60,222 nt of DNA, taken from positions 1 through 60,222 of the forward strand of contig NZ_SIXF01000034.1 in the NCBI RefSeq assembly GCF_004310665.1. The letters run 5' to 3'. The DNA comes from Pedobacter kyonggii. GTDB taxonomy: Bacteria; Bacteroidota; Bacteroidia; Sphingobacteriales; Sphingobacteriaceae. The translations under genes and the position numbers were made by a program. Below are positions 47,505 through 57,524 of the stretch, one piece after another. The notes under the pieces are model-generated. The model was not told the DNA's origin and did not search any database. It saw only the letters and a list, made by a program, of their open reading frames with translations. Within the stretch, counting starts at the first letter, position 1, and every line of letters starts with the position of its first letter.

Positions 47505-47894
47505 ATGATGAGACCAGAATCCAAATATAATTGTGTAATCATTGATGATGATATAAATAGCATTCAGCTTTTAAAAGAATATGTGTTTGCCCTGCCTGAG
47601 TTATCAGTCCATGCAACCTTTTCGAATCCGGCAGCTGCAATAAAAGAGATCAAAGATAGAAACAAGGTAGACTTCTTGTTTCTTGATATTGATATGGATA
47701 TTTCCGGCCTTGATATTGCACGTATGTTGAGGGAACATGTTTGCTTTATCGTTTTTGTGACCGGACATCCCGAACATGCGCTGGAAGCCTTTTCTGTAAA
47801 TGCTGACCGATATCTGGTTAAACCTGTGAGTCTGCAGAAATTTGTGATGACTGTAAATGAGCTACAATCTCAGCATGCCCGGCTGAATGCCTAA
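47505..47894 (+). CDS. Single-domain response regulator (receiver only)
   Basis: The 129-residue protein is one receiver domain of the LytR type. It has the acidic pocket IDDDINS, the phospho-acceptor aspartate in FLFLDIDMDISG, the Thr/Ser switch FVTGHPEHA and the conserved Lys in RYLVKPVS. No DNA-binding LytTR domain follows; a stop comes right after the helix FVMTVNELQSQHARL. Receivers without output may be phosphate shuttles or bind partners directly. A histidine kinase lies 9.6 kb downstream in the same cluster and a sensor-like protein 128 bp downstream. Pairing with either is inference. Confidence 0.85.
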   Translation: MMRPESKYNCVIIDDDINSIQLLKEYVFALPELSVHATFSNPAAAIKEIKDRNKVDFLFLDIDMDISGLDIARMLREHVCFIVFVTGHPEHALEAFSVNADRYLVKPVSLQKFVMTVNELQSQHARLNA

Positions 47895-48022
47895 CCGGTT
47901 ACCTGCCCGAAGATTTATATCGTTATCGGATTTAAGTCTGTTTTGGCCTGATTCGTGTTGCAGGGAATAAACAGCCAAGTATATAAAAGTCTTTACCCAA
48001 TCAACATTCAATATATTACATT

Positions 48023-48589
48023 ATGCAAAAAACCAGACCAATTGATCAGCAGCAGTTATCGCAGCTGGGCGTACCAACGGTTTCCAGAAAGAGCTTGCTT
48101 ATTGTGATTGTCATCGCCTTGGCCCTACTCTCCGGTCTTTGGATATGGAAAGCCGTCGAATTAAGGAAAGTCAGTTCCGAAAACGAGATGGCCAATAAAC
48201 TGCTCAAAAGAAAAGTTTCCATGCAGATGGATGCCAATTTAAAGTCGCAACTAATATTATTGTCTAAACCCTTTGTCTGGGCAATCCGGGATAAAATGAT
48301 ATCGGGAAACAGGCAGGATATCAATATTTATATGAATCAGATGGTAAAGGAAAAGAACTTTGAGGAAATCCCCATTGTTGATCAAGGTAATGTTATTCTG
48401 CTTTCTACGGATAAAAAAGAGGAGGGAAAACCATACTCAACCTTTTACAATAGCTCTTTCCTAAAATCTGACAGCACCAATATGTATACTCAGCGTGGCA
48501 GGACCATAGTCATTACTACGCCGATATTAGGCTTGGATAAACGTCTTGGTACCCTTTCAATTAAATATAACATGCCTAATCCCATTTAG
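48023..48589 (+). CDS. Membrane-anchored sensor-like protein without output domain
   Basis: The 188-residue protein has one N-terminal transmembrane helix (SLLIVIVIALALLSGLWIW, about residues 24-42), a short coiled linker (SENEMANKLLKRKVSMQMD), and a periplasmic part (about 70-185). That part resembles the single-Cache sensor domains of histidine kinases (FVWAIRDKMISGNRQDINIY, EIPIVDQGNVILLSTDKKEEG, TIVITTPILG). No kinase, HAMP or cyclase domain follows. The stop at 48589 is followed by 88 bp and then the permease gene on the same strand. It could be an independent ligand-binding partner or a decayed sensor kinase N-terminus. Confidence 0.55.
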   Translation: MQKTRPIDQQQLSQLGVPTVSRKSLLIVIVIALALLSGLWIWKAVELRKVSSENEMANKLLKRKVSMQMDANLKSQLILLSKPFVWAIRDKMISGNRQDINIYMNQMVKEKNFEEIPIVDQGNVILLSTDKKEEGKPYSTFYNSSFLKSDSTNMYTQRGRTIVITTPILGLDKRLGTLSIKYNMPNPI

Positions 48590-48677
48590 ATTGACCTGCC
48601 AGGAAAATCAATTCAAGATATTTATAACGCAGGAGTCGGCAGAATGAATTAATGAACTTATTTTAGACAATAGACTG

Positions 48678-50426
48678 ATGGACACATCTTTACACAAACC
48701 TTCTTTTAAATTGAGTGAGCTTCAGGCCACTGCTATCTGTGGTAATGATATCAGCTCTTCCTGTCTGTATGTTGCCGCGCTGACCATTTCGTACGCTGGT
48801 CAATATGCCTGGATTTCGCTGATCGTTGTGGGCCTGGTGCTTTATCTTTTCAGAAAAATATACGGTGAGGTTGTGGGTGCGCTCCCCTTGAACGGCGGCG
48901 CGTACAACGTACTGCTCAATACCACCTCTAAATCCACTGCATCTTTCGCTGCATGTCTGACAATTTTGTCTTACATGGCTACCGCAGTAATCTCAGCATA
49001 CGAGGGTATGCATTATTTTAGGGGTATTGTGCATGTGCTTCCCTTAATTCCCGCGACGATACTCTTGCTGTTAATTTTTATGATGCTGGCCATTATAGGA
49101 ATAGGTGAATCCGCAGTTGTGGCTGTCATTATCTTTATCACTCACATTGCTTCCCTCACTTTGTTGATTCTGGCAGGGTGCTGGTTTGTATTCCATCATG
49201 GAGTGGATATATTCGAGCAGAACTGGCAACTTCCTGTCAGGTCAGGTGGCATCATGGCTGCCTTATTCTTTGGCTTTTCTGCAGCTATGCTTGGCATATC
49301 GGGGTTCGAAAGTTCTGCGAACTTCGTTGAGGAACAGAAACCTGGGGTTTTCCCAAAAACACTGAGAAACATGTGGAGGGTGGTAAGCTTTTTTAATCCG
49401 GCAATTGCGCTACTGGCGCTGAGCATTATTCCCCTTGCGGGTATCGATGGCCACAAGGAATCGCTACTTTCTTTTATGGGCGAAACCGTGGGTGGCAAAT
49501 GGCTCGCCCACCTGATCTCCTTCGATGCGGTATTGGTCCTCAGCGGAGCGGTGTTGACCTCATATGTGGGGGTTACAGGACTGGCCGAACGCATTACGCT
49601 GGATAGGATTCTTCCCAACTTTTTTCTGGTTAAGAACCGTAGGGGAGTGAATTACCGGATTGTAATCGGTTTTTTTATCCTATGCCTTTCAATACTACTG
49701 GTTACAAAGGGTAATCTGGTCAATCTGGCCGGGGTTTACACCTTTTCTTTCCTACTGGTTATGGCACTGTTTGGTATGGGCAACCTCATGTTGAAAATTA
49801 AGAGGAACCGGCTGCCACGTCCTGAAAGGGCTACAATACTATCAGTGATCGTAGCGATATGTTTTATCCTGGCAGCTTTCTTTGGCAATCTGCTGCTGAA
49901 TGCCCATGCATTTTATGTATTCCTGCAATACCTGATTCCGGCAATGCTGTTCATCATTGTAATGCTGAAAAGGGCTCAAATTATCAAATGGACCCTCTAT
50001 TCGATGCGCCATTTGGACAAATCTTACAAAAGGCTGGTGCTCGACAATATCAGGCTTCACCGGGCACTGATCAAGATTAACGCACAGGAACTGGTATTTT
50101 TTACCCGTGGAGACAACGTCGCGGTACTGAACAGGGTTATGATCTATGTAGAGGAAAATGAGGCGACAAAGAAATTGAAGATCGTACATATCGCTAATAG
50201 CGATAGCGATAATGAGAACCTGAAGTCTGATATCCGTGTTTTAGACCGTGCCTATCCCGAGATTGACATTGATTTTGTGGAGATGGAGGGAGAATTTGGT
50301 CCTGAACTTATCGAGCGGTTGTCTCAGGAGTGGGGAATACCAAAGAATTTTATGTTTATAGGAGCTCCGGGAGATAAATTCCCATACCATGTCTCTGAAC
50401 TCGGTGGGGTTAGACTTATCATGTAA
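48678..50426 (+). CDS. APC-superfamily amino-acid/osmolyte permease with C-terminal domain
   Basis: The 582-residue protein begins with the APC-type start (GNDISSSCLYVAALTISYAG), has about 12 transmembrane helices (to about residue 440) and a cytosolic tail (about 450-582) with an alternating strand-helix pattern (VMIYVEENEATKKLKIVHIA, YPEIDIDFVEMEGEFG). The tail resembles a USP-like nucleotide-binding fold, as in amino-acid permeases of this subgroup. APC members import amino acids or related solutes by proton or sodium coupling. In this context an osmolyte role is likely but inferred. It ends 10 bp before the MscS start. Confidence 0.85.
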   Translation: MDTSLHKPSFKLSELQATAICGNDISSSCLYVAALTISYAGQYAWISLIVVGLVLYLFRKIYGEVVGALPLNGGAYNVLLNTTSKSTASFAACLTILSYMATAVISAYEGMHYFRGIVHVLPLIPATILLLLIFMMLAIIGIGESAVVAVIIFITHIASLTLLILAGCWFVFHHGVDIFEQNWQLPVRSGGIMAALFFGFSAAMLGISGFESSANFVEEQKPGVFPKTLRNMWRVVSFFNPAIALLALSIIPLAGIDGHKESLLSFMGETVGGKWLAHLISFDAVLVLSGAVLTSYVGVTGLAERITLDRILPNFFLVKNRRGVNYRIVIGFFILCLSILLVTKGNLVNLAGVYTFSFLLVMALFGMGNLMLKIKRNRLPRPERATILSVIVAICFILAAFFGNLLLNAHAFYVFLQYLIPAMLFIIVMLKRAQIIKWTLYSMRHLDKSYKRLVLDNIRLHRALIKINAQELVFFTRGDNVAVLNRVMIYVEENEATKKLKIVHIANSDSDNENLKSDIRVLDRAYPEIDIDFVEMEGEFGPELIERLSQEWGIPKNFMFIGAPGDKFPYHVSELGGVRLIM

Positions 50427-50436
50427 TAACAGATTT

Positions 50437-51330
50437 ATGAATATCGAACACGCTTATGAGATAATTTTGGATAAACTCAGCTTCTGGGCCAAAGAGTTTA
50501 TCAGAATTTTACCAAACATTGCCTTGGCAGCATTCATTCTGGTCTTAGGATTCTATGCCGCTAAGCACCTGCGGAACCTGTTAAGAAAGGTTTTAAGAAG
50601 ATTTATACTCAATGAGGCACTGGATAACCTGTTTAGCTCCGTAATTTATATCTTTTTGCTTGGGATTGTAATCTTCGTGGCCCTGAGCGTTTTACAGTTA
50701 GATAAGGCGGTAACCTCCATTTTAGCTGGGGCGGGAATCATCGGACTTGCCCTTGCATTTGCTTTTCAGGATATCGCGTCAAATTTTATTTCGGGCATTT
50801 TTCTTTCAGTGAGGAAACCCTTATATGTTGGAGACATTGTTAAGATCAAGGATTATATGGGAAAGGTAGAAGAGATTAACCTCAGGGATACCGTCATTAG
50901 GACCTACCAGGGGCAAATGGTGATTATTCCGAACAAGGACGTTTTTCAGAACCCCATAGAAAACTATACCCTATTGGGCAAAAGGCGTGTAGACCTAAAA
51001 GTAGGGATCTCCTATGGTGAGGATCTTGAGAAAGTTAAAACGCTGACCATTGATGCGGTGAAGGATATCGAAGGGTTGGTTGAAGAGGAAGAAGTCACCA
51101 TGTTTTATACCGAGTTTGCGGACAGCTCTATTAATTATGTGATCAGACTATGGATCAATATCCATGAAAACGTAAATTTTCTAGAAGTTCAGAGTCAATG
51201 TATCATCAGAATCAAAAAAGCATATGATGCGAATAATATCATGATACCCTTTCCGATCAGAACACTTGATTTTGGAATTAAGGGCGGCGTTTCGCTGAAA
51301 GAGGTACAGCAAGATGTTACTGCAGAGTGA
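50437..51330 (+). CDS. Small-conductance mechanosensitive channel MscS
   Basis: The 297-residue protein has about three transmembrane segments and the MscS core: AGAGIIGLALAFAFQDIASN (pore helix and start of the beta domain), PLYVGDIVKIKDYMGKVEEI and the VIIPNKDVFQNPIENYT stretch, followed by the alpha/beta vestibule (VDLKVGISYGEDLEKVKTLT). The pore-lining glycines and alanines are kept. ATG 50437 is chosen: it lies 10 bp behind the permease stop and gives MNIEHAYEIIL. A start at 50389 would overlap the permease gene by 38 bp. The channel relieves pressure on osmotic downshift. Confidence 0.93.
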   Translation: MNIEHAYEIILDKLSFWAKEFIRILPNIALAAFILVLGFYAAKHLRNLLRKVLRRFILNEALDNLFSSVIYIFLLGIVIFVALSVLQLDKAVTSILAGAGIIGLALAFAFQDIASNFISGIFLSVRKPLYVGDIVKIKDYMGKVEEINLRDTVIRTYQGQMVIIPNKDVFQNPIENYTLLGKRRVDLKVGISYGEDLEKVKTLTIDAVKDIEGLVEEEEVTMFYTEFADSSINYVIRLWINIHENVNFLEVQSQCIIRIKKAYDANNIMIPFPIRTLDFGIKGGVSLKEVQQDVTAE

Positions 51331-51704
51331 TGTCTCTTTTGGGAAGTTCAAAGCCTTTAAAGGAAAAACTTGCAATTAGTTTTTTTGCATTCGCGGTATG
51401 GGGTCGATATATTACCTTCATTTCCTAATTTTATATTTAATTTATCAGCTTAAGCTGGTGGTGGGCTACCCAACAATCTATTTAATCTGCCTTAGACTGC
51501 ATCCCCGGAAGGATCACTGCAACCAATAATATGATTTCCGGTTTATAATTCCTCTTCCCAGACCTGCCACTAAGTTAGCTAACGCAGCAAACACCTGAAG
51601 AACAGATGGATGTAGCGATTTAAACAAACGTTATCACCTTGAGGACTCATTTTTGACGTGTAGATTTTTGACTAAAATAATGGTCATTGCGCCTAACTTT
51701 GCTG
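51331..51704. other. Gap between convergent MscS and OtsAB genes
   Basis: These 374 bp hold no gene. AAAACT and AGTTTT around 51365-51383, followed by T and preceded by A, could act as a weak two-way terminator. The rest shows nothing recognisable. Confidence 0.4.
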
Positions 51705-53939
51705 CTATTGAACAATATTATCGTGCTCAGGAAAATCGATAATGGTACTCAAAAGCGACGATACTACGTGAGGGCTATGTAAATTATAATCCGCCAGGGA
51801 AGCCTGATTTCCAACCTTTATGGTAAAGGTGCCCTTTTTGCCGGCAAGCGCACGGAACATGTCCTCATCAGTATGGTCATCTCCTATACAAAGGATAAAA
51901 CTGTTTTGTTTTTCTTTCAGGATATTCTCCACGGCCCTGCCCTTGTTGATTCCATGGTTTCGCACCTCAATGACACGGTTGCCATCGAGTACATCCAGAG
52001 AAAGTCCGGGCGTGATTTCCCGGAGCCTTCCACTGAGCTCCCCAGCCCGCTTGAGACCAAGAGAGGCCTCTGTTTTTCGGTAATGCCACGCGAGGGAGAA
52101 ATCCTTTTCCTCAATAAAACTCCCCGGTGTCCTGGAGACCATTTCTTCCATAACCGGTCTTATCTCTGTTTTCCAGCCGGCCGCCATGTCGTCAATTGCA
52201 ACCGTCCAGTCCCCACCAATCGCCTTTACCTTAGCGCCATGTTCCCCAATCAGCCCAATGGGCAAATGCCCAAGCCATTTTTCAAGCGTAGCACTGTCCC
52301 TCCCGCTGATGATATACAGGCTCACCCTTGGATCTAAAGAGAGGACTGAAAGCTGGGACAAAAGGAGCTCACCCGGTGAGGCATGCTCGGGCAGTGAAGA
52401 AAAGGCTACCAGCGTTCCATCATAATCCAGCAGTAGGAGGCGATGAGAACTTTCGGCATAGGCATTGAGCAATACAGACTTGGAAAAAGCGTCCATAAAA
52501 CGGATATCCAGTTTTTTCTGCCGCTCTTTAACCCTATTCAACTGGGTAAAGAAGTCCAGTGCCCAGGCATTAACATCATACCTGCGTATCCGCTCGCGCA
52601 TAACCGAGAGACGCCGGCCCTGCTCGGAGGGGTCCATTTCCAGAGCTACGCGGATCATTTCCCCCATCTCCAGCACATCATTGGGATTGATGAGCAGGGA
52701 TTCGGTAAGCTCAAAGGCAGCGCCTGCCATCTCACTTAGGATCAGTACCCCCATTTTATCGTTCCTACTGGCAACAAATTCCTTGGCCACCAGATTCATC
52801 CCATCGCGCAGCGGAGTCACCAGGGCGATATCGCATGCCGTATAGAGACCCAGTAGGTCCTGAAAATTGAGGTGGTCATATTGGTAGATCACCGGCTGCC
52901 AGGAAATGGTTCCCATGGTTGAGTTAAGCCTGCCGATAAATTCATCGATCTTTTTCTTCCTATCCGAATACTGAAAGATTGAATGCCTGGATGGTACTAC
53001 CACCATAATGAAAACTATTTTTCCGATATAGCTTGGGTTTGTGGTCAGAAAATGCTCAAAAGCCCGTAGCCTGTTGAAAATCCCCTTGGTATAGTCCAGC
53101 CTGTCCACTGAAAATATCATTTTCTTATCTCCTTTGATGTCCACGTATCTTTCTCTGGCCAAGCTGACGCTCTCTAACCGATGGGCTGTATCAAAAAGAC
53201 CGAAATCAATACTCACAGGAAAAGCATCAGCTTTGATCTCCCGATGCTGGTAGGTGATATAATCACCCTCCTGTTCAAGTCCGAGGGAAAGTTCCAGGGA
53301 TTTTAGAAAATGGCTGACATATTCAGCTGTGTGAAAGCCAATGAGATCGGCGCCGAGCACACCTTCCAATAGCGCCCTCTGCCATCCCCTGGGAATGACC
53401 CTGAAAAGCTCGGCTGAAGGGAATGGGATATGGAGAAAAAAGGCGATGGTGATACCGGGATTTGTCTTCCTTAAAAGACCAGGGAGCAACATGAGATGGT
53501 AATCGTGTATCCAGACAGTATCCCCTTCATGCAAGAGCGGGGATAATTTTTCGGCAAACTGCTCGTTTACCCGCTTATAGGCCTCAAAGAAATCAGGCCG
53601 GTAGTCTGCCAGAGATGGAAAATAATGAAACAGCGGCCAGAGCACCGAATTTGAAAAGCCGTTATAATAATCCTCATAATCACCGCTGCTGGTGAAAACG
53701 GGAATAAAATCATAATCCGCCCCTGTATGATCAAGGGAGGCAAGCGCCCAGACATCCTCAACGCAATCCGGAACCCCTGCCCATAGCCGTTCTGAGAAAA
53801 CTTTGCCCCCCTGTCCGGTAAGGTAAGCTCCGACAGCGGACACCAATCCTCCTGAGGATTGGCGGAATGAATATCCTTCATTGTTTTTTTCTATTGATAT
53901 GGGCAAACGGTTGGAAACGATAAGTAGTCTTTTCTGCAT
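51705..53939 (-). CDS. Fused trehalose-6-phosphate synthase and phosphatase
   Basis: This bifunctional enzyme makes trehalose from UDP-glucose and glucose-6-phosphate. The 744-residue protein has an N-terminal OtsA (about residues 1-480) with SNRLPIS, SSGGLVSAVG, WIHDYHLMLLPGLLR, HIPFPSAELFRVIPRG, RLDYTKGI and the donor-site motif PLRDGMNLVAKEF. OtsB follows with the HAD nucleophile in LLDYDGTL (near 505), a middle ISGRDSATLEKWLG, and the last motif IGDDHTDEDMF. Both halves look intact. Fusions of this order are known in Bacteroidota. Trehalose acts as a compatible solute, in line with the channels, permease and antiporter around it. It is divergent from the second mscS. Confidence 0.95.
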   Translation of the reverse strand: MQKRLLIVSNRLPISIEKNNEGYSFRQSSGGLVSAVGAYLTGQGGKVFSERLWAGVPDCVEDVWALASLDHTGADYDFIPVFTSSGDYEDYYNGFSNSVLWPLFHYFPSLADYRPDFFEAYKRVNEQFAEKLSPLLHEGDTVWIHDYHLMLLPGLLRKTNPGITIAFFLHIPFPSAELFRVIPRGWQRALLEGVLGADLIGFHTAEYVSHFLKSLELSLGLEQEGDYITYQHREIKADAFPVSIDFGLFDTAHRLESVSLARERYVDIKGDKKMIFSVDRLDYTKGIFNRLRAFEHFLTTNPSYIGKIVFIMVVVPSRHSIFQYSDRKKKIDEFIGRLNSTMGTISWQPVIYQYDHLNFQDLLGLYTACDIALVTPLRDGMNLVAKEFVASRNDKMGVLILSEMAGAAFELTESLLINPNDVLEMGEMIRVALEMDPSEQGRRLSVMRERIRRYDVNAWALDFFTQLNRVKERQKKLDIRFMDAFSKSVLLNAYAESSHRLLLLDYDGTLVAFSSLPEHASPGELLLSQLSVLSLDPRVSLYIISGRDSATLEKWLGHLPIGLIGEHGAKVKAIGGDWTVAIDDMAAGWKTEIRPVMEEMVSRTPGSFIEEKDFSLAWHYRKTEASLGLKRAGELSGRLREITPGLSLDVLDGNRVIEVRNHGINKGRAVENILKEKQNSFILCIGDDHTDEDMFRALAGKKGTFTIKVGNQASLADYNLHSPHVVSSLLSTIIDFPEHDNIVQ

Positions 53940-54160
53940 AGCGGCATTTTAAGGTGAAACAAGATGACGGCCAGATGATCTTCAAGGAAGGCCATAATAC
54001 CCCTGGATTCCCGCAAGGGAGGGGCTTAAATATTTCCGGCTTGACCGGGGATTTTGACAAAGGTAGCAAAAATGAATTAAATGCCTTTTCCGGCAACAAA
54101 AACAGCTCCTTTTTAGCTTAAAAGGCTTTATTTTGTTACATTGTGATATCAAAATATAAT

Positions 54161-56038
54161 ATGGTCAAAATCTTTACCCTTTCGATAAGCTTACTCATCT
54201 TTGCCCAGCTGAACACGCTTCAGCAGGACAGTACCAGTAAAAAGTCCGACAGCTTGAATACCAGAAAACTCAACAGCGAACTGGATAAGGTTAGTCAACT
54301 ATCTGCAGAGCGGCTTTCCGATTCGCTCAAGCGTTCGGAGCTGGAACGTCGGGTGAGTAATTTGGGCGATAAAGACCGAATTGAGAAAAACATGCTGATG
54401 CAGGAGCTCTCTTTACTGCGTAAAAAGGATTCGGTGCATCTTTCACGTCAGCTTGCGCAGATAGACTCCCTACGGGGGGTCATTAAAGCCAGTCCTGTAC
54501 GTTTTGCTTCCGACACGCTGTTCAATATCTATGCCCGGTTGGGAAGTTTCAGTGCAGCCGACCGGGCGAGAGCCGTTTCAGAAAGACTCGAGCGCATTGG
54601 CGACCTCGGTGGCTTCTCGGCCGATTCACTCCGGCTTAGTAACGCCGAACAGTCAACAGACCTGATTTATGGAGGCACACTTATCCTCTCCATTACCGAT
54701 CAGGATGCACTTTGGGCAAGGAAAGATCGTAATGCCTATGCAAAAGAAATCAGTGAAAAGATAGCTGAGTCTCTGAAAAAATATCGCATGGACAACAGTT
54801 GGCGGGTACTGCTGAGAGAAATCCTGCTGACCTTTCTTGTTATTGGAGTCGTTATAGGCCTGATCTATCTCATCAATAAACTCTTTGGGAAGCTTTCCGG
54901 AAGGTTTCTCTCTGCAGAAAGCCGTTTGGGAAAAGGGATAAAGATAAAAAACTATGAGCTCCTGGATCCTTCCAGGCAGCTTGGGGCGTTGAAGGTTCTG
55001 ATAAGGGTTATCCGCTATCTGGTTATCCTGCTGGTGGTCTATTTAGCTTTTCCGGTTCTGTTTGGAATTTTCCCCTTTACCAGAGACCTTTCAGAAAACC
55101 TACTGAACTATATCCTTAGCCCGCTGAAAAAAATCGGCACATCGGTTTGGGACTATGTGCCAAACCTGATGACCATACTGGTTCTTTTAGCAGTCTTCCG
55201 TTATGTGATCAAATTTGTACGCTTTTTGAAAACAGAGATTGAAAGAGGCAAACTGACCATTCCCGGTTTCTATAAGGACTGGGCCAACCCTACTTATCAA
55301 ATCGCCCGCGTACTGATCCTGGCCTTTATGCTTATCGTTATCTTTCCATATCTGCCGGGATCAGATTCGGGCATATTCAAGGGCGTATCGGTGTTTATAG
55401 GCGTATTGTTTACCTTCGGTTCAGCAGGTGCACTTGGCAATGTAGTGGCAGGACTGGTGCTTACTTATATGCGTGCCTTTAAGATCGGCGACCGGGTTAA
55501 GATCGGCGAGGTAACGGGTGATATTATTGAAAAGACGCTTCTTGTCACCCGCGTGAGGACTATACAGAACGAAGTGGTATCGATCCCAAATTCGGCCGTG
55601 ATGAACAATCATACGGTGAATTATAGCATTGAAGCCAAGGAAAAAGGGCTGATCGTAAATACCACAGTGACAATCGGCTATGATGTGCCCTGGAGAACGG
55701 TACATCAATTGCTCATCGACGCGGCCCTTGCCACTGAGCTAATTGAGGCCGAGCCTGCACCCTATGTTTTGCAGACCAGCCTGGATGATTATTACGTAAG
55801 TTACCGGCTGAATGCCCATACCCATTCACCAAACCGTCAGGCAGTTATCTATTCTGCACTTCATGCCAATATTCAGGATGAGTTCAACCGTGCGGGCGTA
55901 GAGATTATGTCTCCTCATTACAAGGCGCTCCGGGACGGTAACGCGACTACCATCCCACAGGATTATCTTCCAGGCGATTACATTGCGCCACGATTCCGTA
56001 CCGAAAGCGAAGAAAACAAAAAAGAAACGAAAAACTAA
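54161..56038 (+). CDS. Large mechanosensitive channel of the MscS family
   Basis: The product (625 residues from ATG 54161) has a signal peptide (MVKIFTLSISLLIFAQLN). A helical exported domain with coiled coils follows (about 20-210, KLNSELDKVSQLSAERLSD and RRVSNLGDKDRIEKNMLMQ), then several transmembrane helices and an MscS core (about 410-560, FTFGSAGALGNVVAGLVLTY, FKIGDRVKIGEVTGDIIEK, NEVVSIPNSAVMNNHTVNYS). The C-terminal vestibule is complete. The long N-terminus is like MscK or YbdG-type variants and may sense turgor or ions. GTG at 54143 is possible, but ATG 54161 gives the better signal. The next gene follows by 51 bp. Confidence 0.88.
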   Translation: MVKIFTLSISLLIFAQLNTLQQDSTSKKSDSLNTRKLNSELDKVSQLSAERLSDSLKRSELERRVSNLGDKDRIEKNMLMQELSLLRKKDSVHLSRQLAQIDSLRGVIKASPVRFASDTLFNIYARLGSFSAADRARAVSERLERIGDLGGFSADSLRLSNAEQSTDLIYGGTLILSITDQDALWARKDRNAYAKEISEKIAESLKKYRMDNSWRVLLREILLTFLVIGVVIGLIYLINKLFGKLSGRFLSAESRLGKGIKIKNYELLDPSRQLGALKVLIRVIRYLVILLVVYLAFPVLFGIFPFTRDLSENLLNYILSPLKKIGTSVWDYVPNLMTILVLLAVFRYVIKFVRFLKTEIERGKLTIPGFYKDWANPTYQIARVLILAFMLIVIFPYLPGSDSGIFKGVSVFIGVLFTFGSAGALGNVVAGLVLTYMRAFKIGDRVKIGEVTGDIIEKTLLVTRVRTIQNEVVSIPNSAVMNNHTVNYSIEAKEKGLIVNTTVTIGYDVPWRTVHQLLIDAALATELIEAEPAPYVLQTSLDDYYVSYRLNAHTHSPNRQAVIYSALHANIQDEFNRAGVEIMSPHYKALRDGNATTIPQDYLPGDYIAPRFRTESEENKKETKN

Positions 56039-56089
56039 CGCTTATTAGAGCGTTAAATTCATAAGTCAAAAGCATAGACATTATTTCAG

Positions 56090-57325
56090 ATGAACACCCA
56101 GGAAATTATAGCCATAACCATAGTACTTGCAGCAATTTTTGCTTATATCAACCACCGTTTTATCAAGTGGCCGCCAACCATTGGAATTATGGCACTCTCA
56201 CTAATTTCCTCCATCCTGCTGGTGAGTCTGGGGAGCTCCAGATCACTGCTTTCAGAGAAGGCCATTTCGCTTGCTACCTCTGTAGATTTTCAGGATGTGC
56301 TGATGAACTTTATGCTGAGCTTTTTACTTTTTGCCGGAGCGATACATATTGATGCCAGCAAGCTTAGGGCCGAGCGCCTGCCGGTCCTTGTACTGGCCAC
56401 TGTAGGTATCCTTATTTCAACATTTGTAGTTGGGATATTGGTATATTTCCTTTTTGGATGGTTTACAATGCCTATCCCATTGATATACTGCCTGCTTTTT
56501 GGTGCGTTAATCTCCCCTACCGATCCTATTGCCGTTCTTGGTATACTTAAAAAAGCAAATATTCCCGCGAGTTTGGAGCTGAAAATTTCCGGTGAGTCGT
56601 TATTTAATGATGGTGTTGCAGTGGTCGTGTTTGTGAGCCTGGCAGAAATTGCGCGTTCAACAACAGGAGATTTTTCCCTCATCTCGATAGGTAAGCTTTT
56701 TTTTATCGAAGCATTGGGCGGTCTGTTTTTTGGCCTATTGCTTGGTTATATCGGATATCTGGCTTTGCGGAGCATTGATGACTATAAGGTCGAGGTGCTC
56801 ATTACCCTGGCCATTGTAACCGGGGGATATTTTCTGGCAGGCAGGCTTCATGTATCGGGACCACTTGCCATGGTTATTGCAGGGATTTTTACGGGCAATA
56901 AGTCAAAGCGGGAGGGCATGTCAGATCTTACCAGGGATTATCTTGGCAAATTCTGGGAAATGATCGATGAGATCCTTAATGCTGTACTTTTTCTTTTCAT
57001 CGGTGTGGAGATGCTTATTATAACAGTAGAATCAACGGTATTCTGGATCGGGATCATCAGTATCGGTATCGTGCTACTGGCCAGGTGGATTTCGGTGATC
57101 ATACCGGTCTCATTGATGCGCTTTAAGGTAAAGTTTGAAAAACATGCAGTGACTATAATGACCTGGGGCGGGCTGAGGGGTGGTATTTCGGTGGCCCTAG
57201 CACTTTCCTTAAGCCCCTCGATGTACCGGGAACAGTTCGTACTGATCACCTATATTATTGTAGTCTTTTCTATTTTGGTCCAAGGATTGAGCATCGGAAA
57301 GGTTGCGAAGCGACTTGGGTTTTAA
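56090..57325 (+). CDS. CPA1-family Na+/H+ antiporter
   Basis: The 411-residue protein has about 12 transmembrane helices and the CPA1 core: FLLFAGAIHID, GALISPTDPIAVLGILKKAN, and the ion-site motif GESLFNDGVAVVVF with its conserved Asn-Asp pair. A later motif TWGGLRGGISVALALS is also typical. These carry out sodium (or potassium) export coupled to proton entry, for salt and pH balance. It follows the large MscS gene by 51 bp on the same strand, and a terminator closes the pair. It lacks a cytosolic regulatory tail. Confidence 0.93.
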   Translation: MNTQEIIAITIVLAAIFAYINHRFIKWPPTIGIMALSLISSILLVSLGSSRSLLSEKAISLATSVDFQDVLMNFMLSFLLFAGAIHIDASKLRAERLPVLVLATVGILISTFVVGILVYFLFGWFTMPIPLIYCLLFGALISPTDPIAVLGILKKANIPASLELKISGESLFNDGVAVVVFVSLAEIARSTTGDFSLISIGKLFFIEALGGLFFGLLLGYIGYLALRSIDDYKVEVLITLAIVTGGYFLAGRLHVSGPLAMVIAGIFTGNKSKREGMSDLTRDYLGKFWEMIDEILNAVLFLFIGVEMLIITVESTVFWIGIISIGIVLLARWISVIIPVSLMRFKVKFEKHAVTIMTWGGLRGGISVALALSLSPSMYREQFVLITYIIVVFSILVQGLSIGKVAKRLGF

Positions 57326-57362
57326 GGAGAAGCCGAACGTCATATAATCTTCTCCCCTTTTT
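57324..57362 (+). terminator. Terminator after the antiporter
   Basis: AAGGAGAAG and CTTCTCC give a 7-bp stem with a 16-nt loop, followed by CCTTTTT. It overlaps the antiporter stop codon. Confidence 0.6.
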
Positions 57363-57524
57363 GAACGGGCTGAGACAGCATCAGGATTAAAGCGCACAGC
57401 AGCAGCTGAACAATATGGAAAGTTGATCCGCGACGCGGATTAATGCTGGCTTTTTTAAGCATATTTTTTTCATTAAGTTTTAAAATGACTACTTTGGGCG
57501 CTAACCAAAGAATTTACAAAACCG

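Noticed and set aside
51820-52845. Long antisense frames over otsAB
   Set aside because: They mirror a well-supported coding sequence with no domain of their own.
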